Below, piece by piece: positions 10,001 through 18,600 of a stretch of DNA of 64,000 bases. The notes below the pieces were generated by a model. That model did no database searches, had not been told where the DNA came from, and saw nothing but the letters and a program-made list of their open reading frames with translations. Every line of letters begins with the position of its first letter. Position 1 is the first letter of the stretch. A program made the translations under genes and the position numbers. The stretch is from assembly GCA_027618475.1 (NCBI GenBank), contig JAQCEJ010000011.1:1-64000 (forward strand). Direction: 5' to 3'. Source of the DNA: Planctomycetota bacterium. GTDB taxonomy: Bacteria; Planctomycetota; Planctomycetia; Planctomycetales; Planctomycetaceae.

Positions 10001-10083
10001 TCGAAACGCTGGTCGAACAACACGGACTTAACAATCTCTGCTGGGTGCTGCTCAACACGAGCGAGTTTTTATACGTCAGGTAG
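7027..10083 (+). CDS. PSCyt1-PSCyt2-LamG-PSD1 exported protein
   Basis: About 1018 residues from the ATG at 7027, chosen because it begins an ordinary signal peptide (basic start, hydrophobic core, cleavage near residue 30); the frame is open from a GTG at 6958. Order of domains: planctomycete cytochrome C-like PSCyt1 with a CLGCH heme-type motif (residues 53-57), PSCyt2/DUF1549 (about 150-370) with a second NCSRCHDHKFDP motif, a concanavalin-like LamG domain (about 450-600), and PSD1/DUF1553 (about 720-1010). The two CxxCH motifs suggest covalent heme, but this is not shown by sequence alone. The family is found with DUF1501 partners, as here 23 bases downstream, and is of unknown function. 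Confidence 0.93.
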   Translation: MKLRSACCCLMAAFIISGLLYFCAQSRAGADVENDNGAVDFEQSIAPLVITSCLGCHNASEKKGGLDLTTPEGLLAGGDSGLVVVAGDPQKSLLIERLHDGSMPPQDAGITVTDDDVALIARWISQGADWPDDRVLDPFEFSTKTRAGYDWWSLRPIVRQDVPSVRHPGALRNRIDAFIEPRLEEVDLQLADEADKTVLLRRITFDLIGLPPTVDEIEDFLADDAPDAYERVVDRLLASPHYGERWGRHWLDVVRFGESHGYELDSMRPHAWRYRDYVIDSLNADKPYDEFVREQLAGDAMTPITRDRLVATGFLVAGPWDEVQNVAASANERQRAHEEQMEELIAAVSQTFLGLTANCSRCHDHKFDPISQTDYYRMKAIFDGVEHRKGNEAADRSILTPEEVAARDARLSPLQSELTKRRQLWEAHQDTRPLDFGVTEEVQKLADVLTAGRFGQAWDARKASLTTVSQPKLHRLPLTIECWAKVFSKSQFNILVASSAKESNRHWEIYTYAGSGEFSLYMPGFAPAEIKSGVEITDGEWHHVAAQIDETHVKLFVDGRETTSVDVKRTGEGGEIGNLSIGAIPPHNLGCDGIIDDVRISTGLRQITGIPTDPFAADEQTVALWHLDEFLAGVIRDTSRDEIIDRQTWNERNAQLQADIDAVQQQIDADVVPLAYIGTRHLPPPTLLFERGDILHAGEEVQPAGLTAVQLVYIHREPWATISATGRYDWNLTSETPEGERRLAFAEWVTDPRHPLTARVIVNRLWQYHFGSGLVENSSDFGFQSGPPTHPELLDDLAGELINGEWSLKDLHRLMVTSATYRQSSAGNEQALAIDADNRLYWRYSPRRLDAEIVRDAMLAASGELNARVGGASFQPFTVTKLQTSFYHLFDSGEPEFNRRSIYRMQINTGRSPFLEAFDCPAPSLAMPQRRSTTTTLQALALMNDSFVLRQTERMAERIARSLSNKDRVEHISRAMQLTLGRQPTAVELSQFETLVEQHGLNNLCWVLLNTSEFLYVR

Positions 10084-10106
10084 CTTCAGCGACGGAAGAA
10101 TGTTCC

Positions 10107-11531
10107 ATGATCAATCGACGCGAATGGATCGGCAATTCGGCAGCGGGATTGAGCGGCATCGCGCTGGCGTGGATGCTCCGGCAGGAGGGTCTGCTCGCCG
10201 GCGATCTCGCTTCGTCGTCGCGCGGTGCCTATCCGACACTGACGGAACCGAAGGCCAAGCGGGCGATTCATATTTTCTCACCGGGGGGTGTCAGTCACGT
10301 CGATACCTTCGACTACAAACCCGAACTCGTCAAACAGCACGGCAAACCGCTGACGGGGAAGGGGGAACTCGATCCCTTCTTCGGCAAGCCGGGGAATTTA
10401 CTTAAGAACTTGTGGGAGTTCCACCGGCGCGGCGAAAGCGGTTTGTGGGTGAGTGAGCTGCTGCCGCATCTGGCGACCTGCGTCGATGATTTGACGTTCT
10501 TATATACGCTCACCAGTAAAAGTTCGTCGCACACGCCGGCCTGTTTTCAGATGAATACGGGATTCACCCGCAACGGTTATCCGTGTGTGGGGTCGTGGTT
10601 GTCGTATGGACTGGGGACCGAAAACGAGGAGTTGCCGACGTTCGTTGTGCTCCCCGATCATCGCGGGCATCCCAACGGCGGGTCGAACAACTGGTCTCAA
10701 GGGTTTCTCCCCGCCCAACATCAGGGGACGGCGTTCGACACCGCCGGGAACGAGCCGATCCCGAATCTGGTGACGCCGTCGGGAATCGACCTCACGTCTC
10801 GCGAAAAAAGTCTGTCGGTGTTAGCCGAACTCAATCGCAACTTCGCCGGGAACTATCCCGACGAAAGCAGCCTGCAGGCGCGAATCGGCACGTACGAAAT
10901 GGCCGCCCGCATGCAGATGAGCATTCCCGATCTGTTCGACTTCAGCAGCGAAACCGCGGCGACACAAGAGATGTACGGAATGAACAACCCCGAGATCGCT
11001 CCCGCTGCGAAAAACTTTCTGCTCGCGCGGCGGATGATCGAGCGGGGGGTGCGGTTCGTGCAGCTCTTCAACGGTGCCTCGCTCGGCGGCAACCCGCGCA
11101 TCAACTGGGATGCCCACGAAGACGTCTACACCAATCACATCGATCAGGCGAAGTTTCTCGATCAACCGTGTGCGGCACTCATCAAAGATCTCAAGCAGCG
11201 AGGTCTCTTCGACGACACGCTCGTCTTCTGGTCGTCGGAATTCGGCCGTACCCCTTTCACGCAGGGAGTCGACACGCGAGGCCGAGATCATCACAATCTC
11301 TGCTTCACGGCCTGGCTGGCAGGTGCGGGACTGAAGCCCGGCATGGGATACGGCCTCTCCGACGAATTCGGTTACCTCCCCGCCGAACACCCGGCAACCC
11401 TCTATGACCTGCACGCCACGATTCTGCATCTCTTCGGCATCGACCACACACAGTTGACGTACTACCACAACGGCATCAACCGTCGACTGACCGATGTGCA
11501 TGGTCACGTGCTGGACGGGGTCTTGGCGTGA
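10107..11531 (+). CDS. DUF1501 protein, partner of the upstream PSD1 gene
   Basis: The 474-residue protein starts with a short NRREWIGNSAAGLSGIAL segment that resembles a Tat-type signal. It then shows the DUF1501 landmarks: SPGGVSHVDTFDYKP near the start, a central RMIERGVRFVQLF, LKQRGLFDDTLVFWSSEFGR and the final GRDHHN region. The family has an alkaline-phosphatase-like fold with conserved Asp and His residues that could bind metal, but no activity is established. It lies 23 bases after the PSD1 gene on the same strand and is presumably co-transcribed with it. Confidence 0.93.
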   Translation: MINRREWIGNSAAGLSGIALAWMLRQEGLLAGDLASSSRGAYPTLTEPKAKRAIHIFSPGGVSHVDTFDYKPELVKQHGKPLTGKGELDPFFGKPGNLLKNLWEFHRRGESGLWVSELLPHLATCVDDLTFLYTLTSKSSSHTPACFQMNTGFTRNGYPCVGSWLSYGLGTENEELPTFVVLPDHRGHPNGGSNNWSQGFLPAQHQGTAFDTAGNEPIPNLVTPSGIDLTSREKSLSVLAELNRNFAGNYPDESSLQARIGTYEMAARMQMSIPDLFDFSSETAATQEMYGMNNPEIAPAAKNFLLARRMIERGVRFVQLFNGASLGGNPRINWDAHEDVYTNHIDQAKFLDQPCAALIKDLKQRGLFDDTLVFWSSEFGRTPFTQGVDTRGRDHHNLCFTAWLAGAGLKPGMGYGLSDEFGYLPAEHPATLYDLHATILHLFGIDHTQLTYYHNGINRRLTDVHGHVLDGVLA

Positions 11532-11960
11532 GGCATCAGACTCGTAGTCGTTTCTCTCTCGCTCAATATCACACAACAACAGCCGCGCACAAAGTAAGCG
11601 ACCAACCTCACCGCAGACAGCCTCTTGATGATTCGACAGAACAAAAGAGTGTCCGCAGATTCACACAGATGAACGCAGATTTCTCGATTCTCACGGAACA
11701 TCGCGGGGTGACCCAGACGCCTCTGCGTCTGGGTCGCAGAGCGATAAGAAGCTGCTATCAATCGTTCAATGATACCAACAACGCCCTCGTCGATTCATTC
11801 GATCCACACGCTGACAGTTCGTCTTGTTGTTCACGATACTATTGTCGCGATTGCGCTTTGAAACGTCAATTTTTCAATGTTGCCACAGGACAGGCTTCTT
11901 GTGCCAAAGGCACCCAGACGACGGAGCGTCTGGGCCACCCCGCCAACTTGGCATAAGGCG
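11532..11960. repeat. Repeat-rich gap between convergent genes
   Basis: This gap has no supported gene but holds several repeats. A fragment near 11649-11682 (CCGCAGATTCACACAGATGA) is of a kind often seen scattered in planctomycete genomes. GACCCAGACGC/GCGTCTGGGTC form an 11-bp stem at 11710-11735, and CCCAGACG/CGTCTGGG form a related stem at 11913-11934. The two stems share the CCCAGACG core, so they are probably copies of one palindromic family, and either could end transcription of the convergent genes. Confidence 0.6.
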
Positions 11961-13322
11961 TCAGATCAATTCGCGAATCACGTCTCCTTCGGGGAGTATC
12001 GCGAAGGGACGGCCGAGTTGATCGTGAAATTCGTGCTGCGGGTCGATTTTGAGGAAACGATACATCGTCGCTAACACGTCAACCGGTCGCAGCGCGCGGT
12101 CTTTCGGACGTTCGGCCTTGGAATCGGTCGAACCGATGACCTGTCCCATGTTCATCCCGCCGCCGGAGAACAACACCGACATCGCCGAGGGCCAATGTTC
12201 GCGTCCGGGAAGGTTCTCTTTGACGTTGATCTGCGGAGTTCTACCGAATTCACCCATCACGACGACGAGCACGCGTTTGTCGAGTCCCCGTTCGTAGATA
12301 TCGTCGATTAACGCCGTCAACGCCTGGTCGTAGACCGGCAGCCGGCGATTCATGCGGTCGAAGATGTTGCACGTCCCGGCGTGGTCGTCCCAGCCGCCGT
12401 CGACTCCTGCCTCGCGGTAATAGGCGAGTTCGACGGTGACAAATTCCACTCCCATCTCGACGAGCCGGAGTGCGAGAAACAGCGATTGCCCGGCGGTCAC
12501 GCGACCATAGCGGTCGCGTCGACGAGGATCGGCTTGCGTCAGGTCGAACGCCCGCTCGGTATTGGGATTCGTCAGCAGTTGCACCGCTTCGCGATCGAAA
12601 CTGTCCATCGCGTGCATCATCCCCGAACTGTCGACATCACGGCGAAGTTGATCGAACGCGTTTCGTAACGAACGACGGTCTTCGAACCGCGATAAGGTGT
12701 CGGCCGAGATACTGAGATTGGGGACTTTGAAATCGTCGCTCGCCGGGTTACCAGGGGCGATAAACGGTTCGCAGGCTTGACCGAGATACGCGGGTCCGAC
12801 GGAACCCAGCCGATGCGAGACGGCAACGTAGTTGGGAATCCCCTGAGCGTTGGTCGGCCGGATCTTCTTGAAAACCGTTCCCACTTCGGGATAGACCGAC
12901 GTCACGGTTCCTCCCCCGGTCAACACGGCGGGCCACCCGGTAAGCACATGCTGTGCGCCATCCCAGTGACCGGAGAACCCATGATGGCACGAACGAAGAA
13001 GAGAAAATCGATGCGCCATTTTCGTGTGCAGGGGCATCAGTTCGCAGACATCGAGCCCCGGAACCGCCGTCTGAATCGGCTGGTAAGGTCCACGGTATTC
13101 CGAGGGGGCATTGGGCTTCAGATCGTAGGTATCGATATGACTGGGACCGCCACCGAGCCAGACCAGAATGCAAGCGGGTGGTTCCGTCGAGTTGTCGGCG
13201 GAGTCGGCGTTGGCACGCATGCGCAGAAGATCGCCAAGACCCAAACCGGAGAGCCCGAGCAAACCGGCACGAAGAACATCGCGACGCGACGTTGCAGAGG
13301 GAGAACGACTGCGGAAGTTCAT
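11961..13322 (-). CDS. DUF1501 protein without a PSD1 partner
   Basis: This 453-residue protein has a basic N-terminus (SATSRRDVLRAG) followed by a hydrophobic stretch, which fits a Tat signal. Landmarks of DUF1501 are LVWLGGGPSHIDTYDLKP, LRLVEMGVEFVTVEL, YERGLDKRVLVVVMGEFGR and GREHWPSAM. AAGGAGCC precedes the ATG. Its closest neighbours in the window by these motifs are the lone DUF1501 proteins at 32760 and 44631 (GREHWP) rather than the PSD1-paired ones (GRDHH), which suggests two subgroups. It converges on the previous pair and has no PSCyt/PSD1 gene beside it. Confidence 0.93.
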   Translation of the reverse strand: MNFRSRSPSATSRRDVLRAGLLGLSGLGLGDLLRMRANADSADNSTEPPACILVWLGGGPSHIDTYDLKPNAPSEYRGPYQPIQTAVPGLDVCELMPLHTKMAHRFSLLRSCHHGFSGHWDGAQHVLTGWPAVLTGGGTVTSVYPEVGTVFKKIRPTNAQGIPNYVAVSHRLGSVGPAYLGQACEPFIAPGNPASDDFKVPNLSISADTLSRFEDRRSLRNAFDQLRRDVDSSGMMHAMDSFDREAVQLLTNPNTERAFDLTQADPRRRDRYGRVTAGQSLFLALRLVEMGVEFVTVELAYYREAGVDGGWDDHAGTCNIFDRMNRRLPVYDQALTALIDDIYERGLDKRVLVVVMGEFGRTPQINVKENLPGREHWPSAMSVLFSGGGMNMGQVIGSTDSKAERPKDRALRPVDVLATMYRFLKIDPQHEFHDQLGRPFAILPEGDVIRELI

Positions 13323-13455
13323 GCTTCGGCTCCTTGAACAGGATCTCCTGTGAAGAGAGACCGCGATCCCCCTTCCACGGGCTGCATCATCTGTTGACGA
13401 TATCTGCTCTCTCCCATCACGTCAATAAATATTTATGCGTTATGTCGATTTTGCG

Positions 13456-13480
13456 GTCCCGTAGGGATGCTCCTGCTCAT
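13456..13480 (+). repeat. Fragment of the GTCCCGTA repeat family
   Basis: GGTCCCGTAGGGATGCTCCT resembles the left end of the repeat at 6826-6899 (GTCCCGTAAGACATGCTCCT). Only the left part is preserved, so it is likely a decayed copy. The rest of the 13323-13629 gap is A+T-rich and holds no supported gene. Confidence 0.4.
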
Positions 13481-13629
13481 CGAAGGGTGTCAATGGGCAT
13501 TTTATAAATATAAATATCCTTGACTTTATGCCTGAAACAGCCGACACTGTTTATGGAGGCTCGGCTGCGGAACGGCTCTGTGTGGGTGGTTCCAAAAGCA
13601 TTGCCTCTTTTTTTATGCGCAACCATAAA

Positions 13630-14514
13630 TTATGTCCTCCCCGGGGCATAGGGATTTTGAACGAAAACAATTCCCCAACAGGGAATGACGCGGTCGTCCT
13701 TCTGCACTTCACCTGCAAATTGCAACTGATTGAGCCACGGGCCAAACTCATCACCGATTTCATTTCGTTTCTGTGCATTCATCCCATGAGATGGCAATCG
13801 GAAGCCCCAATTCAGGCAATAGATACACAAGTCGGCCGCCTGAACCGGATAGGTCATATCAGAGGAGACGAAGAACGGCGTCGGGACGATCCATGCGGTC
13901 CGATAGCGGCCAGAGCTTGTCTTCGTGAAGTATGCTTCGAGTTGACGGACGAATTTGCGATCGGCGGTCTTCTCGACTTCATCCATCACGAGCAAGCCGT
14001 GTTCTTGTTGCGCTTCAAGGAAATAGAAAAACCGTTCCTGCAGAAAAACATGATCCTTTCGAAGAAAATCTTCGATATGCGGCTGTTCTGGTTTTTTGAC
14101 GGCAGATGGAATGACGGACGCGAAGAGGACGGCTCTATGATCGCGCAGCAATTGAAACGTCCCGCGCGACAATTCGAGACAGGCTTGACCATAGGCGGTG
14201 AACTCATCGCGCGTCGGAGTTTTCTTCTCAAGTCCTTTTGTGAGAAATCCTCGGGCATGCTTCCGACGAGACTCTGGCTCCATCGGTCCGGCTTGCTTCG
14301 CGAACTTGAAGCGTTTCTTGTCGAGCAACGTGCTTCCCTTGAGTTCTTTTCGGTACTGATGCAGTTGCCCTCCAAAGCAATCGAGTTCCAGCCGCTGCAT
14401 CGCCTGCACGAACGGCCAAAGTTGGGAATCTTGCAATGCAATCCCACCGCGAACCTCGTATGGCATCTGCTGGTGATCGTGTCCGCTTTCGTCGAGGAAG
14501 AGGAGCCAACTCAT
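13630..14514 (-). CDS. DUF3800 domain protein
   Basis: The 294-residue product opens with WLLFLDESGHDH, and further on contains VMDEVEKTADRKF and YPVQAADLCIY, the three acidic motifs that define DUF3800. This arrangement of conserved acidic residues resembles an RNase H-like nuclease fold, so a nuclease role is a reasonable inference but unproven. DUF3800 genes are usually accessory and often sit in mobile or defence-rich regions. Here it follows a hypothetical gene and a toxin-antitoxin pair on the same strand, which supports an accessory block. Confidence 0.85.
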   Translation of the reverse strand: MSWLLFLDESGHDHQQMPYEVRGGIALQDSQLWPFVQAMQRLELDCFGGQLHQYRKELKGSTLLDKKRFKFAKQAGPMEPESRRKHARGFLTKGLEKKTPTRDEFTAYGQACLELSRGTFQLLRDHRAVLFASVIPSAVKKPEQPHIEDFLRKDHVFLQERFFYFLEAQQEHGLLVMDEVEKTADRKFVRQLEAYFTKTSSGRYRTAWIVPTPFFVSSDMTYPVQAADLCIYCLNWGFRLPSHGMNAQKRNEIGDEFGPWLNQLQFAGEVQKDDRVIPCWGIVFVQNPYAPGRT

Positions 14515-14548
14515 CGGTATGATCCTACGCCGTTATGACAGTTTTTGT

Positions 14549-14571
14549 AGTTCAGGCTATGAGCCTGAACT
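14549..14571 (+). repeat. Perfect 10-bp-stem palindrome
   Basis: AGTTCAGGCT and AGCCTGAACT form a perfect stem around the loop ATG, between the DUF3800 gene and the hypothetical gene upstream of it. There is no T-tract on the minus strand side, so it is more like a REP palindrome than a clean terminator. Confidence 0.6.
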
Positions 14572-14621
14572 GCTCAACTCTTCCCTCTACCATCCTCAGT
14601 CGTTACTGCCCCTGTGAGGAG

Positions 14622-15008
14622 CTAATCGCTTTTAGGCACTTGCAATCCAGTTTGTTTTATCTCGAATACGACATCCCTGATCTCCTCGGGGACTATTTTC
14701 GCTCCGAGACTCTCGAAAGAATGATCCATAGACCACTCGCTGTTTTCATCTAAATATTCGTGAATCGCTTCCAACAGAAATTCGCATTCGTCACGTGAAA
14801 GTTGAATATCAATCTTTTCACGTTCATGACAGTCGATAAAAATCCCCGAATCGATTATTCGGTAGGACACATCTCCGTTGCTCCCCTGAGTCGTATGTGC
14901 GTTTGCATCGCCTTCACACATCGCTTTCAATTGTGTCGACAAGCGCAATCCCTCATCAGGATCATATTTGAGACAGATCAGATCCGGCATTGATGTGTCA
15001 ATATTCAT
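14622..15008 (-). CDS. Small acidic hypothetical protein
   Basis: I do not recognise this 128-residue protein. It is acidic, without signal peptide or membrane segment, and its C-terminal half (LSRDECEFLLEAIHEYLDEN) is predicted helical. The ATG at 15008 lies directly next to a copy of the GTCCCGTA repeat, which therefore occupies its upstream region. It sits between the antitoxin gene and DUF3800 on the same strand; a role linked to either is possible but not shown. Confidence 0.6.
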   Translation of the reverse strand: MNIDTSMPDLICLKYDPDEGLRLSTQLKAMCEGDANAHTTQGSNGDVSYRIIDSGIFIDCHEREKIDIQLSRDECEFLLEAIHEYLDENSEWSMDHSFESLGAKIVPEEIRDVVFEIKQTGLQVPKSD

Positions 15009-15009
15009 T

Positions 15010-15070
15010 GTCCCGTAGCATGCCTTCCTCTAATCCATGACAACCCATCATACTTGGGTTTCGCGAACGG
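15010..15070 (+). repeat. Interspersed repeat of the GTCCCGTA family, copy B
   Basis: This copy matches 6826-6899 in the order GTCCCGTA, CATGCCTTC, TAA, ATGACA, CCCATCA and TTTCGCGAACGG, with about 12 bases missing after the first block. It begins directly upstream of the small acidic hypothetical gene. Confidence 0.65.
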
Positions 15071-15127
15071 GGCATGGAAAAAGAACTACTCAAATCGTCA
15101 CGGCAGAGATGACCGCTCTCAATTCGT

Positions 15128-15370
15128 CTATTGCAACCTGCGTTCGACGTCTTCGAGAGAGATTCGACTGGAGTCCTCTTTGAGCGTATCGAGCAACGAT
15201 AAAAACTCGTGGTTGCGGCGGAGAAGTTCGACTTCGGTTGTCAGGTCTTCTGCGGCACTCAAAATATAAGATGTGCCGTCAACCGCTTTGATCATAACCG
15301 ACTCTCCCACGGCTCGTTCGAGGAGTTCTTCGGCGGTCAGATTTTCGGTGGATAAATCAATGGTCTTCAT
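15128..15370 (-). CDS. Probable antitoxin of a toxin-first pair
   Basis: The 80-residue protein (TAEELLERAVGESVMIKAVD ... SLLDTLKEDSSRISLEDVER) has the size and charge of a type II antitoxin: a short beta/alpha N-terminal part that may bind DNA and an acidic helical tail ending in a VERRL segment. It overlaps the upstream toxin gene by ATGA, so the two are translationally coupled. The family is not firmly identified; the pairing carries most of the weight. Confidence 0.65.
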   Translation of the reverse strand: MKTIDLSTENLTAEELLERAVGESVMIKAVDGTSYILSAAEDLTTEVELLRRNHEFLSLLDTLKEDSSRISLEDVERRLQ

Positions 15371-15669
15371 AAAGAAAATTCCTGGTCCGCGATATAAAGC
15401 TTGTTGTGCTGTTTGTGTCCAACAGCGACTATTCTCACTATCTTATCATCAAGATCAACATCGTAGAATACCCGAAAATGTTGAATTCGCAGTTCCCAGT
15501 CAGCAAGAGCATTCTCTCGCAACTTCTTACGATTGCGTGTTTCTTGTGTCGGCTGAAAGGGAAGCTGCCGTTTGATCGCAGAAAAAATCGACGGTGACTC
15601 GTGCTTCTTGTAACGCACGAGATGCGACAAGGACGACTCCGTAAATTCGACTGTGTATATCGGAGACAT
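15367..15669 (-). CDS. RelE/ParE-like toxin
   Basis: About 100 residues from the ATG at 15669 (GTG at 15675 is possible; GGTGG precedes the ATG). The pattern of two N-terminal helices, then WELRIQHFRVFYDVD and DKIVRIVAVGHKQHNKLYI, is that of the RelE/ParE fold, in which the C-terminal strands carry the active residues. RelE-type toxins cleave mRNA on the ribosome, while ParE poisons gyrase, and the sequence does not decide between them. The toxin gene comes first and its stop overlaps the start of the antitoxin gene, an order seen in HigBA-like systems. Confidence 0.7.
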   Translation of the reverse strand: MSPIYTVEFTESSLSHLVRYKKHESPSIFSAIKRQLPFQPTQETRNRKKLRENALADWELRIQHFRVFYDVDLDDKIVRIVAVGHKQHNKLYIADQEFSL

Positions 15670-15859
15670 AACCACCAGCCAATCAAAGTCTTGGTTGAAA
15701 TCTCCCAGAGAACAAACAACCGATTATAGACTCAGAGATTTCAAATACAAAGATCTCCATTGGTCTCGATCAGGCCTTGCCGATGGAGTACAATAAGAGG
15801 GGACGTATTTCGAGCGTTCGACTATCGAACCCGCCGAATGGACCGTTTGAAGGGATACA

Positions 15860-18589
15860 ATGCTGGTTGAACGACGTTATGGGCGACAGGGATTTCTCGC
15901 GGCGATTCTCGCCGTCATGTGTCTCGTTTCGCCCGGTGAAAGTTTACTTCGCGCCGAAGAAAATGCCATCCCCTGGCTGCGGCTCGTCTATTACCGCGGC
16001 CCCGGCGGAGGGGACCGCATCACCGCGAAGAACATCGCCGACGGTGACGAAGAGACCGAATGGCAGGCGGCGGGATTGCAAAATACCACGCTCGGGCCGC
16101 CGTTCGAATTTGTGTTCGAGTTCTTCGACGGGGGAGAACGGGAACTCGCCGGTATCAAGTTGCTCGGTCGTGGGCCGGTCGTCGGGCATCGGGGCAAATC
16201 GTTCGAAATTCGCATCGGATCGGCGGAGAACCCCGACGATTTTTCGACGGTGATTTATGCGGGGGAACAATCCGATTCCGCCGAACCGCAATCGCACCTC
16301 TTCGCCGAACCGATTTCGGTGAAACGGTTCATGTTCAAATTGATTTCGACGCAAGGCGATCCCGATTTCGCGCAGCTCAACGAACTCTGGCCGATCTTCG
16401 ATGCGGCGGAGACAGCGAACGTTTCGTTCGTCCCGGCGGGAGAACTCAAATCGGTCCCCCTGCTCAAACCCGAACCTGCCGATCCGTTGTATGCCGACAA
16501 CTATCCGTATCGTCCGATAAGCCGCGCAGCGGTCCCGTTGGTCGAGCAGACCGCAGACGTCTGGCAACCGATCGATGCCTGGCTGCTGGAGAAACTCGAA
16601 GCGAAAGAACTGTCGTTCGCACCGCTCGCCGATCGCGATGTCTGGCTTCGTCGAGTGACGTACGATCTCACCGGTTTGCCGCCGACACTCGCGGAACTCG
16701 ATGAATTCATCCACGATGATTCTCTGGTCGCGCGAGAAAAAGTTGTCGACCGGCTCTTATCGAGTCCTCGTTATGGCGAACGGATGGCTCAACATTGGCT
16801 CGATCTTGTCCGTTACGCCGATACCGACGGTTTTGCCGCCGACGGATTACGGCAGGAGGCGTGGCGGTTTCGCGATTACGTTATCGCCGCGTTCAACGAC
16901 GACAAACCATACGACCGCTTCGTCGCCGAGCATCTGGCGGCGGATGAACTCGAACCTCTGCCGTATGAGGCGCTCCCGGCACTCGGCTTCAACCGCATGG
17001 GACCGTTCCGCACAAATTCGGGAAATCAGAATCTCGAACGCAACCGGCAAGAACTTCTCATCGAAATGACGGGAGCGATCGGCACGACGTTTCTCGGGCT
17101 GACGGTGAATTGTGCCCGCTGTCACGATCATAAGATCGATCCGATTCCGCAGGCCGATTATTACCGACTCGAATCATATTTTGCCGCTGCAGAACCGGCG
17201 ATGTTGCCGATGGCTTCGCCCGAAGAACAACGGCGTTGGAATCAACAGACGTCGGAGATTCAACAGCAACTCGCCGCCGTCGAACAACAGCGACAGCAAC
17301 TCGAAAATACGATCCGCCAACGGCTGTTCAACGAACGGCTGGCACAGCTCGATGCCGACGTGCAGCAGGCCGTGCGCACGGCCAGTGCCGAACGAACCCC
17401 CGACCAGATCGATCGAGTGAAAGCCGTCGAAGAAAAACTCGCCGTCACGCCGCCGCAAATCGCCGCCGCGATGACGGCCGACGAAGCGGCGCAGCAGCGC
17501 GAACTCGATCGCCGCTTGCAACAGTATCGTCGGAAGCTTCCGTCGCCGTTACCGCAGGCGTGGGCCATTCGCGATGCGGGGAAATCGGCACCGACGACGT
17601 ATGTGTTGCATCGCGGCATGATCGAAAACAAAGTCGGCATCGTTGCGCCGCAGGTGCCGACGATTTTTCCGGAGGCGGAATTGAGTTCTCCGCAGGGCTC
17701 TTCACGCGACCATTCGACCGGTCGTCGGTTAGCGCTCGCGAAATGGCTGGTCGGTCCGGGACAATCCCAGACGGCACGCGTGATGGCCAATCGTTTGTGG
17801 CAATACGTGTTCGCTCGCGGTATTGTCGCTACGCCGAACAATTTTGGCGACATGGGTTACCCGGCGACGCATCCCGAGTTGCTCGACTGGCTTGCCGGTG
17901 AACTCATCGATGGCGGCTGGACGATGAAACGGATCCATCGGATGCTCGTTCTCTCTCGCGCTTACGCTCAATCGAGTATGCCGAGCGATGCCACCATCGA
18001 ACGCGACGAATCCAATTCGCTCTGGTCGCGAGCAATCCGCCGGCGATTGTCGGCGGAGGAGATCCGCGACAGTCTGCTCGCCTTTTCGGGGACGCTCGAA
18101 CAACGAATGCATGGTCCCGGCGTCACCGTCCCGCTGCCGGATGAGGTGCTCACCGATCTGAAAGGGCGTTGGCGCGTCACCGACGACGTCGCCGAACACA
18201 ACAAACGGAGCGTCTATCTGTTCGTTGAGCGTAAGTTGCGATTGCCGTTTTTAGAAAATTTCGATCAGCCCGATTCGATGACGGCGTGCGCCTTCCGCGT
18301 GCCGTCGACGCACGCCTTGCAGTCGCTGGCGCTCGTCAACAACGAATGGGTCGCATCGGAAGCCGATAGGTTGGCTTCTTTGCACCGTTGGGAACCCGAG
18401 CGCGATTTCGCCGGGCAGTTTTCAGCAGTTTATCGACTCGTGACTGCTCGCGCGCCGAATGACAACGAACGTGCGGCGGCCCAACAGTATTTTGAAGATC
18501 AACGGACATTCCATAAAAACGACGACAAAGCCTGGACCGATTTGTGCCAGGTGGTGTTGAACCTCAATCGGTTTTTGTATCTGGACTAG
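15860..18589 (+). CDS. Discoidin-like / PSCyt2 / PSD1 exported protein
   Basis: The 909-residue protein has a signal peptide (cleavage near residue 32), then a beta-rich region that resembles an F5/8 type C (discoidin-like) domain, about residues 40-190. PSCyt2/DUF1549 follows (about 235-440) with NCARCHDHKID, then a Gln-rich helical coiled-coil segment (about 450-570), and PSD1/DUF1553 (about 620-900). Unlike the genes at 7027 and 29117, it has no PSCyt1 domain with a CLxCH motif at the N-terminus. AAGGGA precedes the ATG. A DUF1501 gene follows on the same strand after 115 bases. Confidence 0.92.
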   Translation: MLVERRYGRQGFLAAILAVMCLVSPGESLLRAEENAIPWLRLVYYRGPGGGDRITAKNIADGDEETEWQAAGLQNTTLGPPFEFVFEFFDGGERELAGIKLLGRGPVVGHRGKSFEIRIGSAENPDDFSTVIYAGEQSDSAEPQSHLFAEPISVKRFMFKLISTQGDPDFAQLNELWPIFDAAETANVSFVPAGELKSVPLLKPEPADPLYADNYPYRPISRAAVPLVEQTADVWQPIDAWLLEKLEAKELSFAPLADRDVWLRRVTYDLTGLPPTLAELDEFIHDDSLVAREKVVDRLLSSPRYGERMAQHWLDLVRYADTDGFAADGLRQEAWRFRDYVIAAFNDDKPYDRFVAEHLAADELEPLPYEALPALGFNRMGPFRTNSGNQNLERNRQELLIEMTGAIGTTFLGLTVNCARCHDHKIDPIPQADYYRLESYFAAAEPAMLPMASPEEQRRWNQQTSEIQQQLAAVEQQRQQLENTIRQRLFNERLAQLDADVQQAVRTASAERTPDQIDRVKAVEEKLAVTPPQIAAAMTADEAAQQRELDRRLQQYRRKLPSPLPQAWAIRDAGKSAPTTYVLHRGMIENKVGIVAPQVPTIFPEAELSSPQGSSRDHSTGRRLALAKWLVGPGQSQTARVMANRLWQYVFARGIVATPNNFGDMGYPATHPELLDWLAGELIDGGWTMKRIHRMLVLSRAYAQSSMPSDATIERDESNSLWSRAIRRRLSAEEIRDSLLAFSGTLEQRMHGPGVTVPLPDEVLTDLKGRWRVTDDVAEHNKRSVYLFVERKLRLPFLENFDQPDSMTACAFRVPSTHALQSLALVNNEWVASEADRLASLHRWEPERDFAGQFSAVYRLVTARAPNDNERAAAQQYFEDQRTFHKNDDKAWTDLCQVVLNLNRFLYLD

Positions 18590-18600
18590 AAGTGATTTGA

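Noticed and set aside
13528..14538. A 336-codon plus-strand open frame
   Set aside because: It lies opposite the DUF3800 gene, has no known motif and its translation has the composition of an antisense frame.
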